From a virus, in IMG/VR virus record IMGVR_UViG_3300021197_000025, positions 1 through 25,738 of that record: a stretch of 25,738 nucleotides of DNA; one strand, given 5' to 3'. This document shows positions 13,987 through 20,868 of this stretch, piece after piece (the first letter of the stretch is position 1; each line of letters begins with the position of its first letter). The notes under the pieces are model-generated. The model worked only from the letters and a program-made list of their open reading frames with translations. It was not told the DNA's origin and did no database searches. The translations under genes were made by a program, and so were the position numbers.

Positions 13987-14372
13987 TGGGACAGTTAAAG
14001 GAATGGGTGAAACAAGATTGGGTTAGGATTGGATCAGATGGCTCTATTAAAGGTAAATGCGGCACTTCAAAAGATAAGAGTAACCCTGATCGTTGCTTGC
14101 CTAGATCTAAAGCTAACAGTTTGTCAAAAGCTGAACGAGCTTCGACAGCACGTAAAAAGAAGCGTGAAGGCTCTAAAGGAAAGCAAGTTGTTTCAAACAC
14201 TAAGGCTGCGAAAGTGAAGAAAATGGCTAATGGCGGCGTTGCGGGGTATGAAACCACAGCAAAGCGCCCGTTTCGTGGAAGCAGCATACCCGGAACAGCC
14301 GTAGCACGGGGGTGTGGGGCTATTATGAACGGCAGACGTAAGCGCACGAAAGGGTCAGTGTCTCAGGCATGA
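13986..14372 (+). CDS. Basic phage protein with GGV and RGxGA motifs
   Basis: A 128-residue protein beginning with a WVKQDWVRIG segment, then KCGTSKDKSNPDRCLPRSKA followed by SLSKAERASTARKKKREGSKG (25-65). This pattern, as I recall it, is common in small phage proteins with spaced cysteines. The second half has MANGGVAG (80-87) and RGCGAIMNGRRKRTKG (108-123), matching motifs in the genes at 13753, 14938 and 5867. It looks like a fusion of a basic N-terminal domain with a short GGxV-type tail. Function unknown; coupled to neighbours by overlaps. Confidence 0.72.
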   Translation: MGQLKEWVKQDWVRIGSDGSIKGKCGTSKDKSNPDRCLPRSKANSLSKAERASTARKKKREGSKGKQVVSNTKAAKVKKMANGGVAGYETTAKRPFRGSSIPGTAVARGCGAIMNGRRKRTKGSVSQA

Positions 14373-14947
14373 CGAATACGCGGTGTTACATAGGTAAAGA
14401 GAGTGAGATATGCGATGAAATCATAGCATGGTCTAGTCACACTTTACAGAAACCGAACCCTTATTATAACGGTTTGCCGCCTTGCCCCTACGCTCAAAAA
14501 GCGTGGGAAGAACAGAAGGTTCTGTTTCTTTTTAAGTACGATACAAATATGCAAGTGCTGTATAGCACCTTGTCTCAATGGGAAGACGCTTTTGATCTAG
14601 TAATTATTGTAGATATGGCGTTTCAAAAGAACCCCGAAGACTTTCACGACTATCTAGACTTGCTGAATGAAACTATTTCGGAAGGTGTTTTTATAGATAG
14701 GGATATGTGGTTGATGGGTTTTCACCCGAACGATGACTGCAACGATTTCATTGACGATAGTTCATTTTTACAGTTAGTAGAAGATGAGTACGCAATGATC
14801 TTTGTCCAGCGGCTTTCAAAAGTTCAGGAAGCAGCAGACAAACTGGCTAAAAAAGGGTATTATGATAAGTATCTGGAAGAATATAACGTAGAAGAACTTT
14901 TTCAGAAACGTGAAACTTTATACAGGAGACTGAAGTCATGGCAATGA
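14369..14947 (+). CDS. Phage protein of unknown function, CPYAxKAW motif
   Basis: A 192-residue acidic soluble protein whose start overlaps the previous stop (ATGA). The N-terminus has YNGLPPCPYAQKAWEEQ (33-49), and a DLVIIVDMAF strand, then WLMGFHPNDDCNDFIDDSS, and a C-terminal helical part (FVQRLSKVQEAADKLAKKGYYDKY). The order looks like a compact alpha/beta domain with an acidic patch. It is unlike its lysine-rich neighbours. I do not recognise a function; homologues are plausible in marine phages. Confidence 0.68.
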   Translation: MTNTRCYIGKESEICDEIIAWSSHTLQKPNPYYNGLPPCPYAQKAWEEQKVLFLFKYDTNMQVLYSTLSQWEDAFDLVIIVDMAFQKNPEDFHDYLDLLNETISEGVFIDRDMWLMGFHPNDDCNDFIDDSSFLQLVEDEYAMIFVQRLSKVQEAADKLAKKGYYDKYLEEYNVEELFQKRETLYRRLKSWQ

Positions 14948-15075
14948 AACCACGCAAAATGATGAAAAAAGGCGGCGCAGTCAAGAAGATGCGCGGCGGC
15001 GGTATGGTTAAGAAGATGCGCGGCGGCGGTATGGTTAAGAAGATGCGTCGTGGCGGCATGGTAAAGAAGAAGTAG
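14938..15075 (+). CDS. 45-residue KKMRGGGMV repeat protein
   Basis: A tiny protein starting at ATG 14938, overlapping the previous gene by 10 bases, with AGGAG at 14924-14928 as ribosome site. After a basic start (MAMKPRKMMKKGGA) it has three units of VKKMRGGGM and ends VKKK. About 40% of residues are K or R and it contains no acidic residue. It is too short for standard gene finders. It shares the GGxV-type motif with proteins at 13753 and 13986. Likely to bind nucleic acid or membranes; such a peptide could be packaged with DNA. Function unknown. Confidence 0.7.
   Translation: MAMKPRKMMKKGGAVKKMRGGGMVKKMRGGGMVKKMRRGGMVKKK
14980..15072 (+). repeat. 27-base tandem repeat, about 3.4 copies
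   Basis: Units at 14980-15006, 15007-15033 and 15034-15060, with a partial copy at 15061-15072, encode VKKMRGGGM. The first two units differ only at one third-codon position; the third differs at four or five bases. Slippage or recombination may change copy number. The repeat lies entirely within the 45-residue gene. Confidence 0.85.
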
Positions 15076-15076
15076 C

Positions 15077-15745
15077 ATGGCGACTTCTGGAAGCACCAAT
15101 TTTGAGCTAGATGTCTCTTCGTACATTGAAGAGGCGTTTGAGCGTTGCGGTCTTGAGGTTCGTACCGGTTACGACCTAAAAACTGCGAAGCGTTCACTAA
15201 ATTTGATGTTAGCAGAATGGGCAAATAGAGGTCTAAATCAGTGGACTATCGCGCAAAAAACGCAGGCTTTAACGTCTGGGACGGGCGATTATACTTTAGG
15301 CGCAGACATCATTGATATATTGTCTGTTGTTGTGCGGCGTAGCGGAACCGACTACAGCCTAGACCGTATGAGTCGGGACGATTATTTGACAATACCAACA
15401 AAGACCACTTCTGGTCGTCCTAATCAGTTTTTTTTGGATCGTCAAGTAACTCCGGAGCTTCGGCTTTGGCCCGTACCGGACAACAGCACAGACATCGTTA
15501 TCTATAATGCTTTAACACGAATGGACGACGCTGATACGTTTACCAACACTATGGAAATGCCCTTTCGGTTATACCCTTGTCTCGCGGCTGGTCTAGCTTA
15601 TTATATTTCTATTAAACGTGCACCTAACCGAGCGCAGCTTTTAAAGGCTATGTATGAAGAAGAGTTTGAACGCGCTATGGCAGAAGATAGAGACAGGGCT
15701 TCGTTCAATGTTGTTCCACAATATCAGTATTTTAGGACTAACTGA
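15077..15745 (+). CDS. Head-tail adaptor, P22 gp4-like
   Basis: The adaptor ring joins the portal to the tail hub after packaging. The 222-residue product has a P22 gp4-type outline: an N-terminal helix pair (YIEEAFERCGLEVRTGYDLK, then AKRSLNLMLAEWANRGLNQWT), and central beta strands (YTLGADIIDILSVVVRRSG). A LRLWPVPDNS loop and C-terminal helices (PCLAAGLAYYISIKRAPNR) follow. P22 gp4 is 166 residues, so this one is somewhat longer. Ribosome site is weak, so coupling with the repeat-protein gene two bases upstream is likely. Confidence 0.85.
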   Translation: MATSGSTNFELDVSSYIEEAFERCGLEVRTGYDLKTAKRSLNLMLAEWANRGLNQWTIAQKTQALTSGTGDYTLGADIIDILSVVVRRSGTDYSLDRMSRDDYLTIPTKTTSGRPNQFFLDRQVTPELRLWPVPDNSTDIVIYNALTRMDDADTFTNTMEMPFRLYPCLAAGLAYYISIKRAPNRAQLLKAMYEEEFERAMAEDRDRASFNVVPQYQYFRTN

Positions 15746-16050
15746 TGTCTAAGTTCGCGTCTGGAAAAGACTCTTATGCTATATCCGACCGGTCGGGGTT
15801 TAGGTATCGGTATAAGGACATGCGTCGAGAGTGGAACGGCCTATTGGTTGGGAAAGATGAGTTTGAACAGAAACAACCGCAACTAGCGCCCTTTCGCAAA
15901 GTTTTTGACGCAGAGGCTTTAAAAGATGCTAGGCCGGACCGTACAGAGCCCTTAGATGTGTTTGTTGGAGTTCCTTTAGTAGAAGCTCCTACTCTTAGGG
16001 TCGCTGTAATGTTTGGAAGCGTTGGGGGCGTAACGGTGACAACAACATGA
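15745..16050 (+). CDS. Small virion-associated protein of unknown function
   Basis: A 101-residue protein whose start overlaps the adaptor stop (TGATG). It contains AISDRSGFRYRYKDMRREWN (about 12-31) then GLLVGKDEFEQKQPQL, a pattern I remember from marine phages with podoviral adaptors, followed by a glycine/valine-rich end. Soluble, moderately basic at the start. Its position between adaptor and neck genes supports a structural or assembly role; no enzymatic motif is seen. Confidence 0.7.
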   Translation: MSKFASGKDSYAISDRSGFRYRYKDMRREWNGLLVGKDEFEQKQPQLAPFRKVFDAEALKDARPDRTEPLDVFVGVPLVEAPTLRVAVMFGSVGGVTVTTT

Positions 16051-16697
16051 CTTACACATACACAGAGCTTCAACAGGCTATCCAAGACTACACCGAAAAC
16101 GACGAAACTACGTTCGTTAATAATATTCCTATTTTTATTAGAAATTCCGAAGAGAGAATTTTAAAGAATGTTCAGCTTAGTTTATTTCGTAAAAACGTGT
16201 CAGGGTCAGTAACCGCGTCTAACAAGTATTTAGCCTGCCCCACTGATTTCTTAGCTCCGTATTCCTTGTCGTATACCGATGCAAATAACGACGCTAATTT
16301 TCTGGATTTCAAAGATGCTGATTATGTTCAACAGTTTAATCCAGATCCCACTACAGTAGGGGGTCCAAGGTACTATGCTGTCTTTGACTTAACTAATTTC
16401 ATTCTTGGTCCTACCCCTGATGCAAACTATGTTGCTGAATTACATTATTTTTATCGTCCCGCAAGCTTGACCGCGGGAGCGGGAACTGGGACTACTTGGC
16501 TTAGTGAAAACGCCGAATTAGCTATGCTTTACGGCAGTTTAATGGAAGCGTATATTTTTATGAAAGGGGAGCCTGATATGCAGGCTTTGTATGAAAAACG
16601 GTTTGGTGAATCAATTATGGGTTTAAAAATGTTCGGGGAAACTAAAGAGGTAACCGATGAGTATCGTACAGGAAAGGTAATTAGGCCCAAACAATGA
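16047..16697 (+). CDS. Neck or tail structural protein (phage adaptor-like)
   Basis: A 216-residue protein overlapping the previous stop by four bases. It has an N-terminal helical part (ELQQAIQDYTENDETTFVNN, IRNSEERILKNVQL), a central beta region with FILGPTPDANYVAELHYFY (about 115-133) and a C-terminal helix pair (ENAELAMLYGSLMEAYIFMKG). The plan resembles gp4- or tail-tubular-like connector proteins. It probably forms a second ring in the neck. No membrane segments or catalytic motif. The next gene starts within its stop (ATGATAA). Confidence 0.72.
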   Translation: MTYTYTELQQAIQDYTENDETTFVNNIPIFIRNSEERILKNVQLSLFRKNVSGSVTASNKYLACPTDFLAPYSLSYTDANNDANFLDFKDADYVQQFNPDPTTVGGPRYYAVFDLTNFILGPTPDANYVAELHYFYRPASLTAGAGTGTTWLSENAELAMLYGSLMEAYIFMKGEPDMQALYEKRFGESIMGLKMFGETKEVTDEYRTGKVIRPKQ

Positions 16698-16990
16698 TAA
16701 AAGCATTAGAAGTAGACATCCCTACGGATTATAAAGTTTTGGTAGAAACCACGCATGAACGCGGGTTTACGCCAGAAGAAGTTGCAGAGCGTTGTGCTGA
16801 TAAGATCATTCAAATATCGGAAGATTCCCATCCGGGTATCCGCGATCAGGCTTATGCGTTTAGACAACACCTCGTCAAGGTTTTAGCTTTTTACATGCGT
16901 GAAGCTATAAAAAGTGATAGAACTACAACATACAACACCCTATCAAAGGCAGGTTACAAGGAACTTGCTGAGCAATTAAGGAGACTGTGA
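16694..16990 (+). CDS. Small helical phage protein
   Basis: A 98-residue protein, almost entirely helical, with GFTPEEVAERCADKIIQISE and IRDQAYAFRQHLVKVLAFYM segments. It follows the neck gene with an ATGA-type overlap and precedes a structural gene. The composition and place resemble small tail-assembly helper proteins of podoviruses. No function is known to me. Confidence 0.65.
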   Translation: MIKALEVDIPTDYKVLVETTHERGFTPEEVAERCADKIIQISEDSHPGIRDQAYAFRQHLVKVLAFYMREAIKSDRTTTYNTLSKAGYKELAEQLRRL

Positions 16991-16991
16991 C

Positions 16992-17426
16992 ATGGCATTT
17001 TCGGGAAATTTTATGTGCACAAGCTTCAAGAAAGAGTTACTTGAAGCTAAGCACAATTTTTTAGCATCTGGGGGCAATAGCTTTAAACTAGCGCTTTATA
17101 CAAACAGTGCATCTTTTACTGCGGCAACCACCGCATACACCACCAGTAACGAAGTATCTGGGACAGGTTATTCTGCCGGAGGTGCAGGTTTGACAAACGT
17201 CAATCCCACCACTTCTGGAACTACAGCCTTTACGGATTTTTCAAACTTAACTTTTTCTAGCGCAACAATTACTGCTCGTGGTGCATTAATATATAATGAC
17301 ACTGCTTCAGGGGATCCCTCTGTAGTTGTTTTAGACTTCGGTGGTGACAAGACGTCAACTGCCGGGGATTTTACAATTGTGTTTCCAACCGCCGACGCAA
17401 GTAACGCTATTATTCGCATAGCTTAA
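16992..17426 (+). CDS. Virion structural protein, beta-rich
   Basis: A 144-residue protein with AAGGAGA before ATG 16992. It contains SFKKELLEAKHNFLASGGNSF followed by KLALYTNSASFTAATTAYTT (start region), GTGYSAGGAG, and ATITARGALIYNDTASGDPS, then a FGGDKTSTAGDFTIVFP strand pair. I recall this combination from marine phage structural genes lying just before fibre genes. It probably forms part of the tail or the fibre base. It has no catalytic motif. Confidence 0.72.
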   Translation: MAFSGNFMCTSFKKELLEAKHNFLASGGNSFKLALYTNSASFTAATTAYTTSNEVSGTGYSAGGAGLTNVNPTTSGTTAFTDFSNLTFSSATITARGALIYNDTASGDPSVVVLDFGGDKTSTAGDFTIVFPTADASNAIIRIA

Positions 17427-17444
17427 AACATTTAGGTGGCATAA

Positions 17445-18773
17445 ATGGCACTTATTGCGGGTTGGGGAAGAGGAGCGTGGTCAGAAGGGGCTTGGGGTAG
17501 TCCTTTATCTGTATCGGTTACTGGGGTATCGGCGACAGGGCAAGTCGGCACCGTTACGGTAGCCGGGGCAAGCGATGTTCCCGCTACGGGCGTAGCGGCT
17601 ACGGGAAATGTTGGCACAGTCTCTATTACAACAGAAGCCAATGTGTCTGTTACGGGCCTCTCGGCTACAGGGCAAGTCGGATCTATAACGGCGGATGCGA
17701 AAGCCAATGTGTCTGTTACGGGCCTCTCGGCTACAGGGCAAGTCGATTCCGTAACGGTGAATATAGGTTCGGGCGCTGTTGTTACGGGGCTAGAGGCCAC
17801 CGGTAGTGTTGGCACGGTTTCTGCTACGGGAGGAGCCGATGTTTCTGTTACCGGCGTAGAGGCCACCGGTAATGTTGGCACGGTTTCTGTTACGGGAGAA
17901 AACGACGTTCTAGTTACCGGCGTCGCAGCTACGGGTAATGTTGGCACGGTTTCTCCTACGGGAGTAGCCAATGTGTCTGTTACGGGAGTAGCGGCTACTG
18001 GAGAAGTAGGAACAGCCGGTGTCCAGCAAAGCGTAAGCGTTTCTGTTACCGGAGTAGCGGCGACTGCCGCAGTTGGGTCCTCCACCGTGGGGATAGGAAT
18101 AACCGTCCCTGTTACGGGAGTAGCGGCGACTGCCGCAGTTGGTTCTGTAACAACAACGGGAGCGACCAACATAGCCTTGACGGGCTTATCTGCTACGGGA
18201 CAGGTTGGCGCAGCAACAATTGATGCGGCCTCTATTGTACCGGCTACGGGGCTGGAAAGCACCGGATCAGTAGGGTCTGTAGGAGTAACTGCCGACTCCA
18301 TCAATAGCGTCACGGGGCTAGCGGCTACGGCGTCTGTAGGTTCTGTCACTGCGGGCGTCACCGTTGATGTCTCTGTAACAGGCGTAGCGGCTACGGGATC
18401 AGTAGGGACGGCTACGGCGGCCATAGGTAAAGCGGTTCCTGTTACGGGGCTAGAGGCTACTGGAGCGGTTGGGTCTGTCACAACAACGGCGAACGCGAAT
18501 GTTTCTGTTACGGGTGTAGCCGGGACAGGAAGTGTTGGTGCTGCAACTGTTGATCTTAAAGTAGATGTGGACGTTAATGGTGTTAGCGCCACGGGGCAAG
18601 TTGGAACGATTTCTGACTTTAATTTGGGTTGCACTGTTTTCCCAACAGGTGTTGAAGCCACTGGAAGCACAACCCCCGTACTGATTTGGGATACTATTGT
18701 GCCAAACCAGAATCCGGAGTATACTTCTATTGCTCCATCACAAACACCGGGTTGGGATCAAATAGCAGCTTAG
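17445..18773 (+). CDS. Fibre-like protein of 22-residue repeats
   Basis: A 442-residue protein made of about 18 tandem units of 22 residues with core VSVTGVxATGxVGTV, after a short W/G-rich head (GWGRGAWSEGAWG). It ends in a tail with repeated aromatic motif (TIVPNQNPEYTSI, APSQTPGWDQIAA). The strict period and T/G/V composition suggest a beta-solenoid or stacked-beta shaft. Such shafts serve as spacers in phage fibres; the ends may act as attachment points. AGGTGG precedes ATG 17445. A long ORF runs on the other strand, an effect of the repeat's base composition. Confidence 0.75.
   Translation: MALIAGWGRGAWSEGAWGSPLSVSVTGVSATGQVGTVTVAGASDVPATGVAATGNVGTVSITTEANVSVTGLSATGQVGSITADAKANVSVTGLSATGQVDSVTVNIGSGAVVTGLEATGSVGTVSATGGADVSVTGVEATGNVGTVSVTGENDVLVTGVAATGNVGTVSPTGVANVSVTGVAATGEVGTAGVQQSVSVSVTGVAATAAVGSSTVGIGITVPVTGVAATAAVGSVTTTGATNIALTGLSATGQVGAATIDAASIVPATGLESTGSVGSVGVTADSINSVTGLAATASVGSVTAGVTVDVSVTGVAATGSVGTATAAIGKAVPVTGLEATGAVGSVTTTANANVSVTGVAGTGSVGAATVDLKVDVDVNGVSATGQVGTISDFNLGCTVFPTGVEATGSTTPVLIWDTIVPNQNPEYTSIAPSQTPGWDQIAA
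17502..18669 (+). repeat. 66-base tandem repeat array in fibre gene
   Basis: About 18 units of 66 bases encode the 22-residue repeat. Neighbouring units can be nearly identical: 17635-17679 matches 17701-17745 base for base (45 bases, offset 66), and a second close pair lies near 18045 and 18111. Most other units differ more at the DNA level, so this array has both recent and old duplications. Recombination between identical stretches could change the fibre length. Confidence 0.85.
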
Positions 18774-18786
18774 AAGGGTTAAGCGA

Positions 18787-20859
18787 ATGGCAAGTACATA
18801 TACAGTTAATATCGGAATTGAAAAACCGGGGACCGGGGATCAATCTGGGACATGGGGCGACACGACTAACACAAATTTTGACATTATTGACCAAGCTATA
18901 AACGGCGTCCAAACAGTCACTTTATCTTCTAAAGCCACTTCAGGCTCGCCTAATACATTGCTTATTACCAACGGCGCTTTGTCTGATGGGCGTAATCGTT
19001 TTATCGAGTTTAATGACGGCGGGGATCTGGGTGGTACTGCTTTTGTACAACTTGGTCCTAACGATGCAGAAAAAGTTGTACACTTGCGGAACAGCTTGTC
19101 TTCTTCTCGTAGCCTAATTGTTTTCCAAGGAAACTACAGCGCCTCTAATGATTTTGAAATTCCTAATGGTGCGGATGTACTTTTAAAGTTCAATGGCGGC
19201 GGCACGGGGGCTACGGTCACTGACGTAAATGTAAATCTAACCGCAACCAAAGTTACTTCTGGCGCACTAGATGTAGACAATATAAGCCTAGATGGAAACG
19301 CTATTACCAGCACCGATACCAACGGGGATGTTGATATTTTGCCTAACGGTTCAGGCAAAGTTAATCTTGACGGCAATGGTTCTAGCGGCGGTGTTACCAT
19401 ATCAGACGGTCTTGTTGATATTCGTACAGGAACAGGAACACGGTCTCAGGTAAAATTTTACTGTGAATCCAGTAATGCTCATGCTCAGACCGTACAACCA
19501 CAGCCTCATTCGGCGGGGGTAACCAATACTCTTACTTTACCCGCAGGAGGCGACCAAGAACTTGTCGGTACAATTGACACACAAACACTAACTAACAAGA
19601 CTTTAACGGCACCCACAATCACGGGTGCCGGTCAAATTGCGGGTGTGTTTACTGGAGATTTAACAGGTAACGCGGACACGGCCACTGCGCTGGAGACCGC
19701 ACGGACTATAGGTGGCGTGTCTTTTAATGGTACAGCTAACATAAACCTTCCCGGAGTAAACACGTCCGGTAGTCAGGACACTTCTGGCAACGCCACTACG
19801 GCTACCGCGCTTGCAACAGGCCGCACCATTGGAATGACGGGCGATGTGGTATGGACATCCGCCTCCTTCGACGGTTCTGGTAACGTGACTGGAACAGCTA
19901 CTATTCAGGCTAACTCTGTTGCTTTGGGAACAGATACTACTGGAAATTACGTTGGTACTGTCACCGGGGGTACTGGTATTGACTCTACGGGGGCTACTTC
20001 GGGTGAGGGAATTGCACACACTCTTTCCCTAGACCTAAACGAACTCACCACGTCTACTTCAGATGGCGACGGTGACTTCTTTGCCGTAGTCGATGCTAGC
20101 GGTAACCAAAAGAAGCTGACAAAAGGTAACGTCAATATCTCAGGCTTCAACAATGACAGCGGGTTTGTTACATCTGCGGACGGGGGTAACGCCGCGACGT
20201 TAGACTCGCTAGATAGCACACAGTTTCTTCGTTCAGATGCAGCGGATACGAAGACCTCCGGTAACTTGTCCTTTAGCGATGATGTGCAGGCCGTGTTCGG
20301 TGATGGAAGCGATTTGACAATCAAAAGTGACGGTTCAAACGCTCTTATTCAAGGCTCTGGGACTACTTATATCCGTGGAGGCAGCCTTATCCTTTCTGCA
20401 AACGGTGGCAGTGGTGGATTTGAAACTGGTATTAAAGTTCAAGAAGTTAGTTCTGAAACATCAAACGTGGAACTTTACTATGACAATGGTAAAAAACTAG
20501 AAACATCTGCCACAGGCGTTACAGTAACAGGCACCGCCATTGCCACTACAGACACCGACACGTCAAACACAGGCTCTGTTACGTTAGACTTTGGTGCAAA
20601 CCAAAACTTTGTGCTGACGCTGACCGGCAACGTGACGTTAGCCAACCCAAGCACTGAACAAGTTGGTCAGTCAGGCTTTATTACTCTTATTCAAGACGGA
20701 ACTGGCGGGCGCACGGTGTCTCTTGGAACCGACTACGAAACGGCGGGTGCAGCAGGGTTAACGCTATCTACTGCTGCCAGCACTACAGACATTGTGCCGT
20801 ATGTTGTGGCAGCATCCGGTCGTATTCTGCTTGGCGCACCACAATTAGCTTTTGCATAG
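18787..20859 (+). CDS. Tail fibre protein
   Basis: A 690-residue protein. The N-terminus (about 4-45, NIGIEKPGTGDQSGTWGDTT, then NTNFDIIDQAING) is the pattern of virion-attached tail-fibre starts in marine phages. The middle has phage tail repeats (TNKTLTAPTI; VFTGDLTGNADTATALETAR; GNATTATALATGRTIGMTGD), the familiar tail-fibre repeat units with NADTAT/NATTAT cores. The C-terminus (about 590-690) is a beta-rich closing domain (FVLTLTGNVTLANPSTEQVG). AAGGG lies 8 bases before ATG 18787. It is likely to link the tail to the lectin-like protein downstream. Confidence 0.85.
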   Translation: MASTYTVNIGIEKPGTGDQSGTWGDTTNTNFDIIDQAINGVQTVTLSSKATSGSPNTLLITNGALSDGRNRFIEFNDGGDLGGTAFVQLGPNDAEKVVHLRNSLSSSRSLIVFQGNYSASNDFEIPNGADVLLKFNGGGTGATVTDVNVNLTATKVTSGALDVDNISLDGNAITSTDTNGDVDILPNGSGKVNLDGNGSSGGVTISDGLVDIRTGTGTRSQVKFYCESSNAHAQTVQPQPHSAGVTNTLTLPAGGDQELVGTIDTQTLTNKTLTAPTITGAGQIAGVFTGDLTGNADTATALETARTIGGVSFNGTANINLPGVNTSGSQDTSGNATTATALATGRTIGMTGDVVWTSASFDGSGNVTGTATIQANSVALGTDTTGNYVGTVTGGTGIDSTGATSGEGIAHTLSLDLNELTTSTSDGDGDFFAVVDASGNQKKLTKGNVNISGFNNDSGFVTSADGGNAATLDSLDSTQFLRSDAADTKTSGNLSFSDDVQAVFGDGSDLTIKSDGSNALIQGSGTTYIRGGSLILSANGGSGGFETGIKVQEVSSETSNVELYYDNGKKLETSATGVTVTGTAIATTDTDTSNTGSVTLDFGANQNFVLTLTGNVTLANPSTEQVGQSGFITLIQDGTGGRTVSLGTDYETAGAAGLTLSTAASTTDIVPYVVAASGRILLGAPQLAFA

Positions 20860-20868
20860 GAAAGTAAT

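Noticed and set aside
17502-18669. CRISPR-like array
   Set aside because: Repeats have a 66-base coding period that follows the reading frame, with variable copies and no constant repeat with unique spacers.
17432-18670. Long minus-strand ORF (412 codons) opposite the repeat fibre gene
   Set aside because: It mirrors the 66-base repeat of the plus-strand gene and has no sensible start or ribosome site; stop-free by composition.
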